Shown: positions 8,825 through 17,464 of the stretch, one piece after another | Layout of the letters: each line of letters starts with the position of its first letter | Position numbering within the stretch: the stretch's first letter is position 1 | DNA from: an uncultured Selenomonadales bacterium | GTDB taxonomy: Bacteria > Bacillota > Negativicutes > Acidaminococcales > Acidaminococcaceae | DNA length: 64,000 nucleotides | Direction: 5' to 3' | Assembly (NCBI GenBank): GCA_900315805.1 | Contig: ONAN01000002.1 | Span: forward strand, 62,001 to 126,000 | Notes under the pieces: generated by a model | What the model was told of the DNA's origin: nothing | Databases searched by the model: none | The model's input: the letters and a program-made list of their open reading frames with translations, nothing else | Program-made: the position numbers and the translations under genes

Positions 8825-9832
8825 TTGAAACAGTTTGACGCTTCGAAACGTATCCTTGTGACCGGTGCGGCCGGTTTCATCGGCTTCCATCTGTCCCGCC
8901 GGCTTCTGGAGGCTGGGGTGCAGGTGGCCGGCATTGACAATCTGAACGATTATTATGATCCGTCGTTGAAAGAAAGCCGTCTGGCTATTCTGCGGCAGTT
9001 CCCGCAGTTCACGTTCGTGAAGGGGGATATTGCCGACCGGGACACGGTGGAAAAGCTGTTTACGGACTTCGCCCCGGACATCGTCGTCAATCTGGCGGCC
9101 CAGGCGGGCGTGCGCTACAGCATCGACCATCCCCGGTCTTACATTGATTCCAACATCATCGGCTTCTTCAATGTGCTGGAAGCCTGCCGCCACCATCCGG
9201 TGGAGCATCTGCTTTTCGCGTCCAGTTCGTCCGTGTACGGCAACCAGGAAAAGACGCCTTTTGCCACGACGGACCCTGTCGACCATCCCATCAGCCTCTA
9301 TGCGGCGACGAAAAAGTCGGATGAACTGATGGCCTTCACCTACAGCCACCTGTACGGCATTCCTGCCACGGGGCTGCGTTTCTTCACGGTCTACGGCCCT
9401 TACGGCCGTCCCGACATGGCCTACTTCAAGTTCGCCAACCTGATCCGCCAGGGACAGCCCATCAAGGTCTATAACAACGGCGATATGCTGCGTGACTTCA
9501 CGTACGTCGACGATATCGTACAGGGTATCGTGAACATGCTCTGCAACCCGCCGGCACCGATGGGCGGCAAGGAAACGGCGCGCTACAAGATCTACAACAT
9601 CGGCAACAACAAGCCGGTGCGCCTCATGGACTTCATCACCACCCTGGAGAAGGCCCTGGGCCGCACGGCGGAAAAGGAATTCCTGCCTATGCAGCCCGGC
9701 GACGTGTACCAGACGTACGCCGACGTGAGCGAGCTGGAACGGGATTTCGGCTTCCGGCCCGCGACGGATATCGCGACCGGCCTGGCCCGCTTCGCACAAT
9801 GGTATAAAGATTACTACCACAACGCATTTTAA
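8825..9832 (+). CDS. NAD-dependent UDP-glucuronate 4-epimerase-like enzyme
   Basis: A 335-aa extended SDR epimerase. The Rossmann motif GAAGFIGFHL is near residues 14-23, and the catalytic tyrosine and lysine lie in YAATKKSDE. The stretch GIDNLNDYYDPSLKESR is typical of UDP-glucuronate 4-epimerases making UDP-galacturonate. AAGGAG sits 6 nt before TTG 8825, better than ATG 8792, which has no ribosome site and lies on the promoter. It likely supplies a nucleotide sugar to the adjacent glycosyltransferases. UDP-glucose 4-epimerase or dehydratase activity cannot be excluded. Confidence 0.85.
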   Translation: MKQFDASKRILVTGAAGFIGFHLSRRLLEAGVQVAGIDNLNDYYDPSLKESRLAILRQFPQFTFVKGDIADRDTVEKLFTDFAPDIVVNLAAQAGVRYSIDHPRSYIDSNIIGFFNVLEACRHHPVEHLLFASSSSVYGNQEKTPFATTDPVDHPISLYAATKKSDELMAFTYSHLYGIPATGLRFFTVYGPYGRPDMAYFKFANLIRQGQPIKVYNNGDMLRDFTYVDDIVQGIVNMLCNPPAPMGGKETARYKIYNIGNNKPVRLMDFITTLEKALGRTAEKEFLPMQPGDVYQTYADVSELERDFGFRPATDIATGLARFAQWYKDYYHNAF

Positions 9833-9857
9833 AGACACTGGCAACGGAAGAACAACC

Positions 9858-9881
9858 ATGCAGGTATGGGGATGCCTGCAT
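9858..9881. terminator. Hairpin after the epimerase gene
   Basis: A 10-bp stem (9858-9867 with 9872-9881, one G-U) with loop GGGG lies 26 nt after the epimerase stop. There is no U-tract, so termination is uncertain. It precedes the ribosome site of the next gene. Confidence 0.4.
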
Positions 9882-9906
9882 AAAATGGGGATAGGGGGAT
9901 TTTTGG

Positions 9907-11778
9907 TTGCGTTCTTTACGAAATTTCATAGGGGAACAAAAAACATACGTATTATTATTTATAGGGGTATACGTATTCCTGATCGGCATGTTCTGGGCGA
10001 CATCCATCGGCGCGGAAACGTATCGCCTTTTGTTGAATCTGCGCCGGTATTTTCCGGTTGCCCTGGGGGTTGCCGTATCCGTCTGGTCCTGGAACCGGAC
10101 CGGGCTGCGGCAAAAAGGCCTGTTTCCGTATGCCGTGGTGTCCCTGGCATGGGCCGTCACGCATAACGTATTAAGTTATATTGCCTGCAACGGGACTGCG
10201 ACGAACCTGAACAACTACATGGATCTCGCATTCAGCGGCTATGTGTTTACGGCCATGGTTCTGCTCCGGACGCTGCTTTACCGGCTGATGCGCGGTGACC
10301 ATTGGCTGGTCCGGGTCTTGTTTGCGCTGCTGCATGCCGTACTGCTCTACCTGCCGCTGACGGAATTTCTCTATTTCATGATTTACAGGGCCACCATCAG
10401 CATGACCGCAGCCGTCGCGATTTTGCAGACTCATCCTGGCGAAGTCTGGGAATATCTGCAGGAAAATGCCGGGTACGGCGGCATGGTGGCCCTTTGTGTG
10501 CTGCTGCTGTTCCTGTTCCTGGCCTCTCTGCAGTTAAACCGGCTGGAACCGGCGCCGCAGGGGCACAATCAGGCAACATATGGCAAGCCGCCTAAAAAGC
10601 AGGCCGCCTGCCTTGTCGTGATTTTTCTTGCCGTTGCGCTGTACCTTCCCAAAAGTTTTTATGGTACCGGTCTGGCCCATTCCTTCGGGGAGGCAAAACA
10701 ATATCTGGATAGTGCCAAGGAGTTTACGGAAAACCACCAGCGCAATTTCCAGGCGATGCAGACGACGGGCGGCAGCATACAGGCATCGCGTTTCGGGAAA
10801 CCGTCCACCATCATTCTGGTCATTGGCGAATCGGCAGGCCGGAATTTCATGAGTGTCTACGGTTACCAGAAACAGAATACGACGCCTTGGATGAAGGCGT
10901 CCGTACAATCCGATCCGGAACATTTCCTGCTGTTCCGCCATGCCTATTCCACGTTTGGGTCCACTGTTCAGGCGCTGGAAATGGCGCTGACGGAAAAGAA
11001 CCAGTACAATGATGTGGAGTTCAGCGATGCACTGACGCTGTTGGACCTGGCCAAAAAGGCCGGCTATAAAACCTATTGGTTCAGTAACCAGAGCATTCAA
11101 AACTCCCTGGATACACCGATCCAGCTGGTGGCGAAAACAGCGGATGTCCACCGCTGGATTGACGAGGACCCGGCCAATCAGGGACGGGTGCTGTATGACG
11201 GGGACCTGCTGCCTTGCTTCTCTTTGGTGAACCCCGTCGAGAGCAACTTCATCGTCTTCCATGTGATGGGCAGCCATGAGCTGACAATCCACCGCTATCC
11301 ACCGGAATTTACACGGTTCAGTAAAAAAGGGGTTTTAGACCTGGTCTCCAATTATGAGGATTCCATGGCATACGATGACTGGGTCGTACAGCAGATATAC
11401 ACAACGGCAAAGGAACACTTCAACCTGCAGGCGATGATTTACTTCTCCGATCACGGCGCCAATCCGTATCGGAAACGGGTTCCGGACCACGTGCCGTTCA
11501 TCAACCTGCGGGTTCCCTTGCTGGTATACCTGTCTCCGGAATATGAGACCCTCTATCCGATGATTACGGATACCCTGCAAAATCACCGGAACCAATATTT
11601 CACGAATGACTTGATGTATGAACTGGTTGGCGGGATTCTGGACGTTCATTCCGACCATTTGGACGAAACGGGGAACCTGGCCAGCAATCAGTACCGCTTT
11701 ACCCGCGCGACGCTTAAAACCGATTTGGGACGCAAATGGATCCGGGAGGATCTTGACGAAACCAGGATTGCAAAGTAA
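9907..11778 (+). CDS. Phosphoethanolamine transferase-type sulfatase-fold membrane enzyme (paralogue 1)
   Basis: A 623-aa inner-membrane protein. The N-terminal part has about five helices (residues 12-210) and the periplasmic domain has the alkaline-phosphatase/sulfatase fold. The nucleophile is in LVIGESAGRNF (Ser309, aligned to the catalytic Thr of MCR/EptA proteins). Metal-ligand motif YFSDHG is present near the C-terminus, as are TTPWM and HAYS stretches. Such enzymes move phosphoethanolamine or phosphoglycerol from lipid to lipid A or surface glycans. TTG is the start, with GGGGG ahead. Convergent with its paralogue at 11837. The substrate is unknown. Confidence 0.8.
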   Translation: MRSLRNFIGEQKTYVLLFIGVYVFLIGMFWATSIGAETYRLLLNLRRYFPVALGVAVSVWSWNRTGLRQKGLFPYAVVSLAWAVTHNVLSYIACNGTATNLNNYMDLAFSGYVFTAMVLLRTLLYRLMRGDHWLVRVLFALLHAVLLYLPLTEFLYFMIYRATISMTAAVAILQTHPGEVWEYLQENAGYGGMVALCVLLLFLFLASLQLNRLEPAPQGHNQATYGKPPKKQAACLVVIFLAVALYLPKSFYGTGLAHSFGEAKQYLDSAKEFTENHQRNFQAMQTTGGSIQASRFGKPSTIILVIGESAGRNFMSVYGYQKQNTTPWMKASVQSDPEHFLLFRHAYSTFGSTVQALEMALTEKNQYNDVEFSDALTLLDLAKKAGYKTYWFSNQSIQNSLDTPIQLVAKTADVHRWIDEDPANQGRVLYDGDLLPCFSLVNPVESNFIVFHVMGSHELTIHRYPPEFTRFSKKGVLDLVSNYEDSMAYDDWVVQQIYTTAKEHFNLQAMIYFSDHGANPYRKRVPDHVPFINLRVPLLVYLSPEYETLYPMITDTLQNHRNQYFTNDLMYELVGGILDVHSDHLDETGNLASNQYRFTRATLKTDLGRKWIREDLDETRIAK

Positions 11779-11783
11779 AAATA

Positions 11784-11824
11784 ACGGCCCGTCCTGCATA
11801 GCAAGGCGGGCCGTCGTTTTTTTA
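11784..11824. terminator. Bidirectional terminator between convergent transferase genes
   Basis: ACGGCCCG (from 11784) pairs with CGGGCCGT (ending 11814), extended by a CCT/AGG pair, and is followed by CG plus eight T on the plus strand. On the minus strand the stem is followed by TTATTTTTAC, so it can serve both convergent genes. Confidence 0.85.
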
Positions 11825-11836
11825 CTGTAACGGGTC

Positions 11837-13681
11837 TCAGCGGGAGAGAAGTCCCTGGTCCGGATCTTCGGCAAAGGTTCTGGCACCATGCTGCGTCCGC
11901 AGCTGGTCCCGCGTCATCCGGTATTCCGGAGAAGCGATGCTGAAGGCGGGGTTGTGGTACGGCGCGTTCCGGATACCCAGGATATCCATCATGGCATCGT
12001 AAAAGAGGTCATTCGTCCACGGCGCATCCGCGTGTTTCTGCAACGTTTCGTACAACTGGGGACGTTCAGCCCGGAAAGCGGGATCCAGCCAGATCAGGAA
12101 GGGAATATGGACCATCTGGTAGGTGAATTTGTCCGGCTGGTGGGAATTGCCGGATTCCGGGTCTTCGCCATGATCCGGCATATAGATGAATCCTTTGAAA
12201 TCCGGATACTGCCGGGCTTTTTCGAATACGGCCTGCAGGATGCCGTCCACGTAGCGGACGGCGTTGTCATACCCGTCCAGACGGTCTCCCTTGCCGTGGT
12301 AGAATGCGGCTTCCTTCGGGTACCGGTTGGCGTATTTGCCGTGTTCGCCCATCAGATGCAGCACAATGAGGGCCGGTGCCTGTACCTTGTCCGGCAGATG
12401 GCCGAGCATTTCCCCGTCCGGGTAAGTGGTTTCGCTGGGAGAAAGGGAACGGCCGTTGATCCACACCTGGTGATCCGCCGTCGAAGCCATTTCCGATACC
12501 GGCGTCGACGTGGCGTTGAAACGGGACTGGTTGCTGATCCAGTAGGTATCATAACCGGCTGCCTTCGCGACTTCGATGAGCGAGCAGGCATCGGCCAGAT
12601 CCACGTCGTTGTACTGGTTTTTGCCGCTCAGGGCGTATGTCAGTGCAGGAATGGTCTGGCAGTAATTGGCGTAAGCGCGCCGGAACAGGACCGAGCCGGG
12701 CTGTTTTGCCTGCTTGTCCATCCAGGGCGTGTCTTCACGGTCGTACCCGTAGGTATGCATGTGGTCCCGCGACGCCGATTCCCCGATGACGAGGACATAT
12801 ACCCCTTTGGCCTCCGGTTCCACCGTGACTTTCAGCTTCTGCAGCCGTTCAAGGCGGATATGTTTCTGCGCCTGGTACCGTTTAAAGGACGTCATGGACT
12901 GTTTCGTGTGGATGACCGTGTTGACGAGATAGTACGTCCGCAGACGCGGCGAAGAAGATTTCAGGTTCAGCGCCAGCAGGAGGCAGACCAGCAGCAGCAG
13001 CGGCAGCCTGCGGGCTGGTGCGTGGCGGGACATGCGGTACGCCAGAAAGACCTCGATGCCGGAAACAAGGAACAGGATGGCCCAGGCGATGACCCACAAG
13101 GCCAAAGGCTGTTCCTGCAGATAGGCCAGGGCTTCCTGGGGATTTGTCTGCAAAACGGCCAGCACCAGGTCCGACGACAACGCGTTGCCGCTGCTGATGA
13201 GTCCGTACCCGATGCCGGTCATGGGGAGGGCGGCAGTCAGCACCATGCCCGCATAATACACGGCCTGCAGCAGAACCCGCACGACGCGCTGCCGGAAGCA
13301 GGCCGCCGCCAGCGCCCACAGGCAGGCGAAAGCGAAGAGTCCCGTGCCCCATTCCAGCGCCTCGCTGGCGGCCATCCCGTTGTTGATGAAATCGTGCAGC
13401 GTGTAGACCGACAGCAGGTAAAGGCAGGCGACATATCCGAAATTGACCAGAAAACTCTTCCGGTAGCCCCATAAGGCCCAGGCAGCCGCGAAAGCCGCTC
13501 CGCCGTAAATCAGGATTTCATTGAACAGCCGCTGTTCTATCTGGCCGGTCAGCCGGAAGGCGAACGAGACGGCTATATGACACAACAAAGCAGCGACGAA
13601 AAGCAGAACTTTCCGCCGCCGCTGCAATTTTTGATTGTTTTCTATTGATTGAGCATCTTCCAAAGACTGCTTGTTCCCCAT
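11837..13681 (-). CDS. Phosphoethanolamine transferase-type sulfatase-fold membrane enzyme (paralogue 2)
   Basis: A 614-aa protein with the same plan as the gene at 9907: charged cytoplasmic start, about five membrane helices, then a periplasmic sulfatase-like domain. Its nucleophile block is LVIGESASRDHM with TYGYDREDTPWM following, and YMPDHGEDP supplies the metal ligands. Start ATG 13681 has a GAGGGGG ribosome site; a longer frame to 13843 would run through the stop of the upstream paralogue and lacks support. It is 26 nt downstream of paralogue 3 and probably co-transcribed with it. Its acceptor is unknown. Confidence 0.8.
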   Translation of the reverse strand: MGNKQSLEDAQSIENNQKLQRRRKVLLFVAALLCHIAVSFAFRLTGQIEQRLFNEILIYGGAAFAAAWALWGYRKSFLVNFGYVACLYLLSVYTLHDFINNGMAASEALEWGTGLFAFACLWALAAACFRQRVVRVLLQAVYYAGMVLTAALPMTGIGYGLISSGNALSSDLVLAVLQTNPQEALAYLQEQPLALWVIAWAILFLVSGIEVFLAYRMSRHAPARRLPLLLLVCLLLALNLKSSSPRLRTYYLVNTVIHTKQSMTSFKRYQAQKHIRLERLQKLKVTVEPEAKGVYVLVIGESASRDHMHTYGYDREDTPWMDKQAKQPGSVLFRRAYANYCQTIPALTYALSGKNQYNDVDLADACSLIEVAKAAGYDTYWISNQSRFNATSTPVSEMASTADHQVWINGRSLSPSETTYPDGEMLGHLPDKVQAPALIVLHLMGEHGKYANRYPKEAAFYHGKGDRLDGYDNAVRYVDGILQAVFEKARQYPDFKGFIYMPDHGEDPESGNSHQPDKFTYQMVHIPFLIWLDPAFRAERPQLYETLQKHADAPWTNDLFYDAMMDILGIRNAPYHNPAFSIASPEYRMTRDQLRTQHGARTFAEDPDQGLLSR

Positions 13682-13707
13682 GGATTGATTGCCCCCTCGT
13701 TCCTTGT

Positions 13708-15525
13708 TTATCCTTTCCTGTCGTCTTTGATCCACGCCCGGCCCAGGTTCGTCTTCAGCATATCGCGCGTGAACTTGAACTGCGGCGAGGCCAGGCAGTT
13801 TTCTTCTTTGAAGCGGTTCGACTTGATATCGAAGATGCCGCAAATCAGCTCATAAGCCAGGTCCGTCGTAAAGTAGCGGTCCTTGTGCTCCCGCAGGGTC
13901 TGCACGACGCGGCCGTGCTTTTTCCGGTATTCGTCGGAGAACCAGGCGAAGAGCGGTACGCGCACCGTCGCAAAGCCGTCGAAGTTGGCCGAGCGGCGCT
14001 TGTCGGGAATGGTGCCGTGATCCGAAAAATAGAGCATGGCCTGCATATTCAGGTGCTCCTGGCAGTAATCGTGGACGGACTGCAGGATATAGTCCGTATA
14101 GGCCACGGTGTTCTCGTAGTTCGGAATCAGGTCGTACTTGCCCGGTTCGCCGAACTTCGTGAAGGACCGCGGGTAGCGGTTTTCGAAATTGAAATGGCTG
14201 CCCTTCAGGTGTACCACGACGAAATTGTCCTGGCCCTGCGGCACTTCTTTCAAGTAGGTCAGCAACGTCTCGTCGTACTGCACCTCGTTCAGGTTCTGCT
14301 TCGTCCACTTGGCCACGTCACTCGTGTTCGCGACCAGCGTGACCGGCGTCTCCGCCGAACCCAGGTGGCCCTGGTTGCTGTACCAGTACACGTGGTAACC
14401 GGCCTTGTGGGCGATATCGACGATGGATGCCGACGTGTAGAACTTCGTGTCCTCATCGTACTGGTTGAATTCCGTCAAGGCGCGTTCCAGGCTCGTCACG
14501 GTCTGATCCGCGCTGGCATAGGCGTGGGGGAATACGATGTAGTGCTCGTCCTGTTTGCAACGGGACAGCCAGGGCGTGGTCTCCTCCGGGTAGTCTTCCG
14601 TGAAGGCCTTCATGTAGTCCCGCGATTCCGATTCGCCGATGACGAGGACGATGGTCGACGGCTTGGCAAAGTCCGGCTTGGCAGGCGTCACCTGCAGGTC
14701 CTTCATAATCTCCGCCCGGGAAGCGGCATAGAGCTTCGTCGTCCGGAAATATTCCTTTACGTCGAGGTAGAGCTCCACGATGCCCGTGCGCGGGAAGAGG
14801 GGCTTGTGGCCGAAAAAGAAGTACGAAGTCAGGAACAGGAAGGTGATGGCCGACAAAACGACGGTGACCACATTCACGCGGATGGCGCGGGGCGCCGTCA
14901 CGGCAGCGCCGCAGAAAGCGATCACCACCACGACCAGGAGGAGTGCCGTGCCGAAGACGACCTTTTTCGGCATGGATTTGAAGAACTCGATGATTTCGTT
15001 GTAGTTCGTTTCCTGGAGGAGCATCATGGCCCCGTCATTCACACAGGTACCGTAGACGGCATAATAGGCGAACTGCAGGAGAGGCACACTCAGGAAGGCC
15101 ACCTCCAGCAGGGCCGTCAGCACAAGCAGCACCGTCACGACGGCATGGGGCAGGAAGGGCGCCGACAGGACCAGTACCTGGAACGACGTGAACCAGCCCA
15201 TGAGATAGAGGCCGAAGACCACATCCAGATGGAAGCCGAAGTCACTGGATACATTGCGGTTCGTGAGAAAGTACAGCAGGGGATAGGCCACAATCCAGCC
15301 CAGGCCCGTGAGAAAGGCCGGCACAAAGAGGCCGCCCGTCAAAGGCAGACCTGCCAGGGCGGCCGGCAGGATGGCCAGGATGGCGCAGGGCACAAACCGC
15401 CGCAGCTGCAGATATTCCGCTTTATGTCCCAGTCCGTGGGACGATTTCACGTAGAACAGATAAGAGAGCACGTAGAAAGCCGCCATGGCCAGCAGATAGG
15501 CCGGGCGGACAGAAAAATCTTGCAT
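13708..15525 (-). CDS. Phosphoethanolamine transferase-type sulfatase-fold membrane enzyme (paralogue 3)
   Basis: A 605-aa membrane enzyme of the same family. Hydrophobic helices fill roughly the first 235 residues; the periplasmic domain has LVIGESESRDYM (Ser nucleophile) and YFSDHGTIPDKR (metal ligands). Compared with its paralogues, the region after the nucleophile is altered (AFTEDYPEETTPWL in place of the YGY...TPWM pattern), which suggests a different acceptor. AGGAAAGGAA precedes the ATG. It heads a two-gene minus-strand unit with the gene at 11837. Confidence 0.8.
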   Translation of the reverse strand: MQDFSVRPAYLLAMAAFYVLSYLFYVKSSHGLGHKAEYLQLRRFVPCAILAILPAALAGLPLTGGLFVPAFLTGLGWIVAYPLLYFLTNRNVSSDFGFHLDVVFGLYLMGWFTSFQVLVLSAPFLPHAVVTVLLVLTALLEVAFLSVPLLQFAYYAVYGTCVNDGAMMLLQETNYNEIIEFFKSMPKKVVFGTALLLVVVVIAFCGAAVTAPRAIRVNVVTVVLSAITFLFLTSYFFFGHKPLFPRTGIVELYLDVKEYFRTTKLYAASRAEIMKDLQVTPAKPDFAKPSTIVLVIGESESRDYMKAFTEDYPEETTPWLSRCKQDEHYIVFPHAYASADQTVTSLERALTEFNQYDEDTKFYTSASIVDIAHKAGYHVYWYSNQGHLGSAETPVTLVANTSDVAKWTKQNLNEVQYDETLLTYLKEVPQGQDNFVVVHLKGSHFNFENRYPRSFTKFGEPGKYDLIPNYENTVAYTDYILQSVHDYCQEHLNMQAMLYFSDHGTIPDKRRSANFDGFATVRVPLFAWFSDEYRKKHGRVVQTLREHKDRYFTTDLAYELICGIFDIKSNRFKEENCLASPQFKFTRDMLKTNLGRAWIKDDRKG

Positions 15526-15571
15526 AACGTTGTTCCTTTCCTGAATGCTTCCGTTTTGAATCCGACTTCTT

Positions 15572-15580
15572 ATTTTAACA
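15572..15580 (-). promoter_or_regulatory. Extended -10 promoter for the minus-strand transferase pair
   Basis: Read on the minus strand, 15580-15572 gives TGTTAAAAT (TGn plus TAAAAT), about 47 nt upstream of the ATG at 15525. No convincing -35 was found. Confidence 0.5.
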
Positions 15581-15660
15581 TGATTTCCCGGCTTTGGGCA
15601 GGAGTTTTTCCAAGCCCTTGCAAAATTTCAGACGGAACGCGCGCAAAGCCCCTTTTGCGG

Positions 15661-15690
15661 TTGTTTCCTGTCACGAAAAAATGATATAAT
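15661..15690 (+). promoter_or_regulatory. Promoter for the GT8-GT2-wbaP-gtrA genes
   Basis: TTGTTT (15661-15666) is followed 18 nt later by TATAAT (15685-15690), preceded by TGA to give an extended -10. The predicted start near 15697 leaves a 25-nt leader with AGGAGG before the ATG at 15722. Confidence 0.65.
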
Positions 15691-15721
15691 AACTAAATAA
15701 TGTAGAAGACAGGAGGCCATC

Positions 15722-16669
15722 ATGGGCGAAGAGAGAACGAAACAGCTATCCGTCGTCCTGGCGGCCGACGACAACTATGCCCAGCATGCCGCCGTGGCCA
15801 TGGCTTCGGTCCTGGCCAACACGGCCGCGCCGGAACAGGTGGCATTCTGGCTCATTGACGACGGCATTTCGCCCGGCAGCAAAGACAAGATGCGGCAGAC
15901 GGCGGCGCGCTGGCACAGCCGCGTGTCCTTCCTGACCATCAAGAACAAGGAACTGGAACAGGGCTTCGTGAGCGGCCCCATCTCCCGGACGGCCTATTTC
16001 CGGCTGGACATACCGGACATCGTACCCGCGGACGTGGACCGCGTCATTTATCTCGACTGCGACCTGCTGGTCCTCGACGATATCCGCCTCCTCTGGCAGA
16101 CGGACCTGGCGGGAAAACCCCTGGGCGCGGCGGAGGATCTGGGAATCCTCACGTCGGCCGGGAAAAAACGGAACAAAACGGAAACCTTCGGCTGGAAGGA
16201 AGCCGATTCCTACTTCAATTCGGGCGTCCTCGTACTCGATGTGGCGCAGTGGCGCGCCTGCGATTACGCAAAGCAGCTGCGGGACCTGCTGGCGAAGAAC
16301 CAGTACCGCCATCACGACCAGGATGCCCTGAACGAGCTCTTCGAGGGGAACTGGGCGCCGCTTCCGCTGCGCTGGAACGTCATTCCGCCGGTCTTCCACC
16401 TGGGGTGGAGCGTGCTGAAGGATACCCGTGCCCGCCGCCTGGCCCTGGAGGCCCTGCGGGACCCGGCCATCGTGCACTATGCCGGCGGGTACAAGCCCTG
16501 GGAATACGGACGGACGCCGGGGTTCAACGAAAAATATTACGAATATCTGCACCTGTCCGCATTCCGCGACGCGGTGATGCCCCAGCCGGGCAAAAACAAG
16601 AACCATTCGTGGAGCCACGAAGCGGCACGGCTGCGCTGGGCCGCCTTCTGGAACAAGGTGCTGCCCTGA
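15722..16669 (+). CDS. GT8-family glycosyltransferase (LPS-type)
   Basis: A 315-aa GT8 enzyme, related to WaaI/WaaJ-type LPS glycosyltransferases. It opens with a nucleotide-sugar pocket (VVLAADDNYAQHAAVAMAS), has the metal-binding DxD in YLDCDLLV, the YFNSGVLVLDVAQW block and HYAGGYKPW near the end. AGGAGG lies 6 nt before the ATG. It leads a four-gene plus-strand run (GT8, GT2, WbaP-like, GtrA), with a promoter directly upstream, so it probably acts on a lipid-linked glycan or LPS core. Confidence 0.87.
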   Translation: MGEERTKQLSVVLAADDNYAQHAAVAMASVLANTAAPEQVAFWLIDDGISPGSKDKMRQTAARWHSRVSFLTIKNKELEQGFVSGPISRTAYFRLDIPDIVPADVDRVIYLDCDLLVLDDIRLLWQTDLAGKPLGAAEDLGILTSAGKKRNKTETFGWKEADSYFNSGVLVLDVAQWRACDYAKQLRDLLAKNQYRHHDQDALNELFEGNWAPLPLRWNVIPPVFHLGWSVLKDTRARRLALEALRDPAIVHYAGGYKPWEYGRTPGFNEKYYEYLHLSAFRDAVMPQPGKNKNHSWSHEAARLRWAAFWNKVLP

Positions 16670-16687
16670 CGGGGCGGAGGACTGTTT

Positions 16688-17452
16688 ATGACACGGTTAT
16701 GCGTCATCATCCTGACGAAAAATGAAGAAAAGAAGATCGGGGCGACCATCGCCAATGCGCAGCAGGTGGCGGACGATGTCCTGCTCATCGACAGCGGCAG
16801 TACGGACCGGACGCTGGCCATCGCCAAAGAGGCGGGCGCCCGGGCGGTGTATCACGCCCTGAACGAGGATTTCGCGGCCCAGCGGAATTTCGCCCTGACG
16901 CAGACCGATGCGGACTGGGTGCTCTATCTGGACGCCGACGAGCACCTGAACGATGTCCTGCAGGCGGCTGTCCGCAAAGCCGTGGCGGGTGAGGCGTCGC
17001 GGCAGTACGTGCTGGAGCGCAAGACCGTGGCCTTCGGGCGCACCTACAACCACGGCGCCATGCGGCCGGACTATGTGCCCCGCCTGTTTCCGCGCGGCAC
17101 CGTGCACTGGGTCAGCAAGGTCCACGAACGGCCCGTGTGCGATCTGCCGTCCGTGACGCTGCCCGGCTATGTGGAACATTACACGTATGAGAGCTGGCAG
17201 GCCTGGGCCCAGAAGGCGAACCATTACACGACCATCTGGGCGGAAGACAGCTACGCCCGGGGCAAACGCGTCGGCGGCAGCGCCGCCGTCACGCACAGCC
17301 TGGCGGGCTTCGTGAAGGTCTTCTTCCTGCGCGCCGGCTTCCTCGACGGATGGCCCGGCATCTACCTGTGCTTCTGCCACTGGTTCTATACGATGCTGAA
17401 ATACATGAAACTGTACGAGCTGCAGCAAAAAAGCAGCAAAAAAGGGGAGTAA
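16688..17452 (+). CDS. WaaE/LgtF-like GT2 glycosyltransferase
   Basis: A 254-aa family-2 glycosyltransferase. The nucleotide-binding start TRLCVIILTKNEE is followed by DSGSTD and the DxD in YLDADE. The region HWVSKVHERP and the C-terminal aromatic stretch resemble WaaE/KdtX and LgtF enzymes that extend the inner LPS core on heptose. A GGAGG ribosome site precedes the ATG. It starts 18 nt after the GT8 gene and ends just before the WbaP-like gene, consistent with one operon. Donor and acceptor remain inferred. Confidence 0.85.
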   Translation: MTRLCVIILTKNEEKKIGATIANAQQVADDVLLIDSGSTDRTLAIAKEAGARAVYHALNEDFAAQRNFALTQTDADWVLYLDADEHLNDVLQAAVRKAVAGEASRQYVLERKTVAFGRTYNHGAMRPDYVPRLFPRGTVHWVSKVHERPVCDLPSVTLPGYVEHYTYESWQAWAQKANHYTTIWAEDSYARGKRVGGSAAVTHSLAGFVKVFFLRAGFLDGWPGIYLCFCHWFYTMLKYMKLYELQQKSSKKGE

Positions 17453-17464
17453 GGAGTTTTTGTG

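Noticed and set aside
13681-13843. Extended N-terminus of transferase paralogue 2
   Set aside because: It would overlap the end of paralogue 3, is Arg/Gln-rich and not membrane-like, and the internal ATG 13681 has a good ribosome site.
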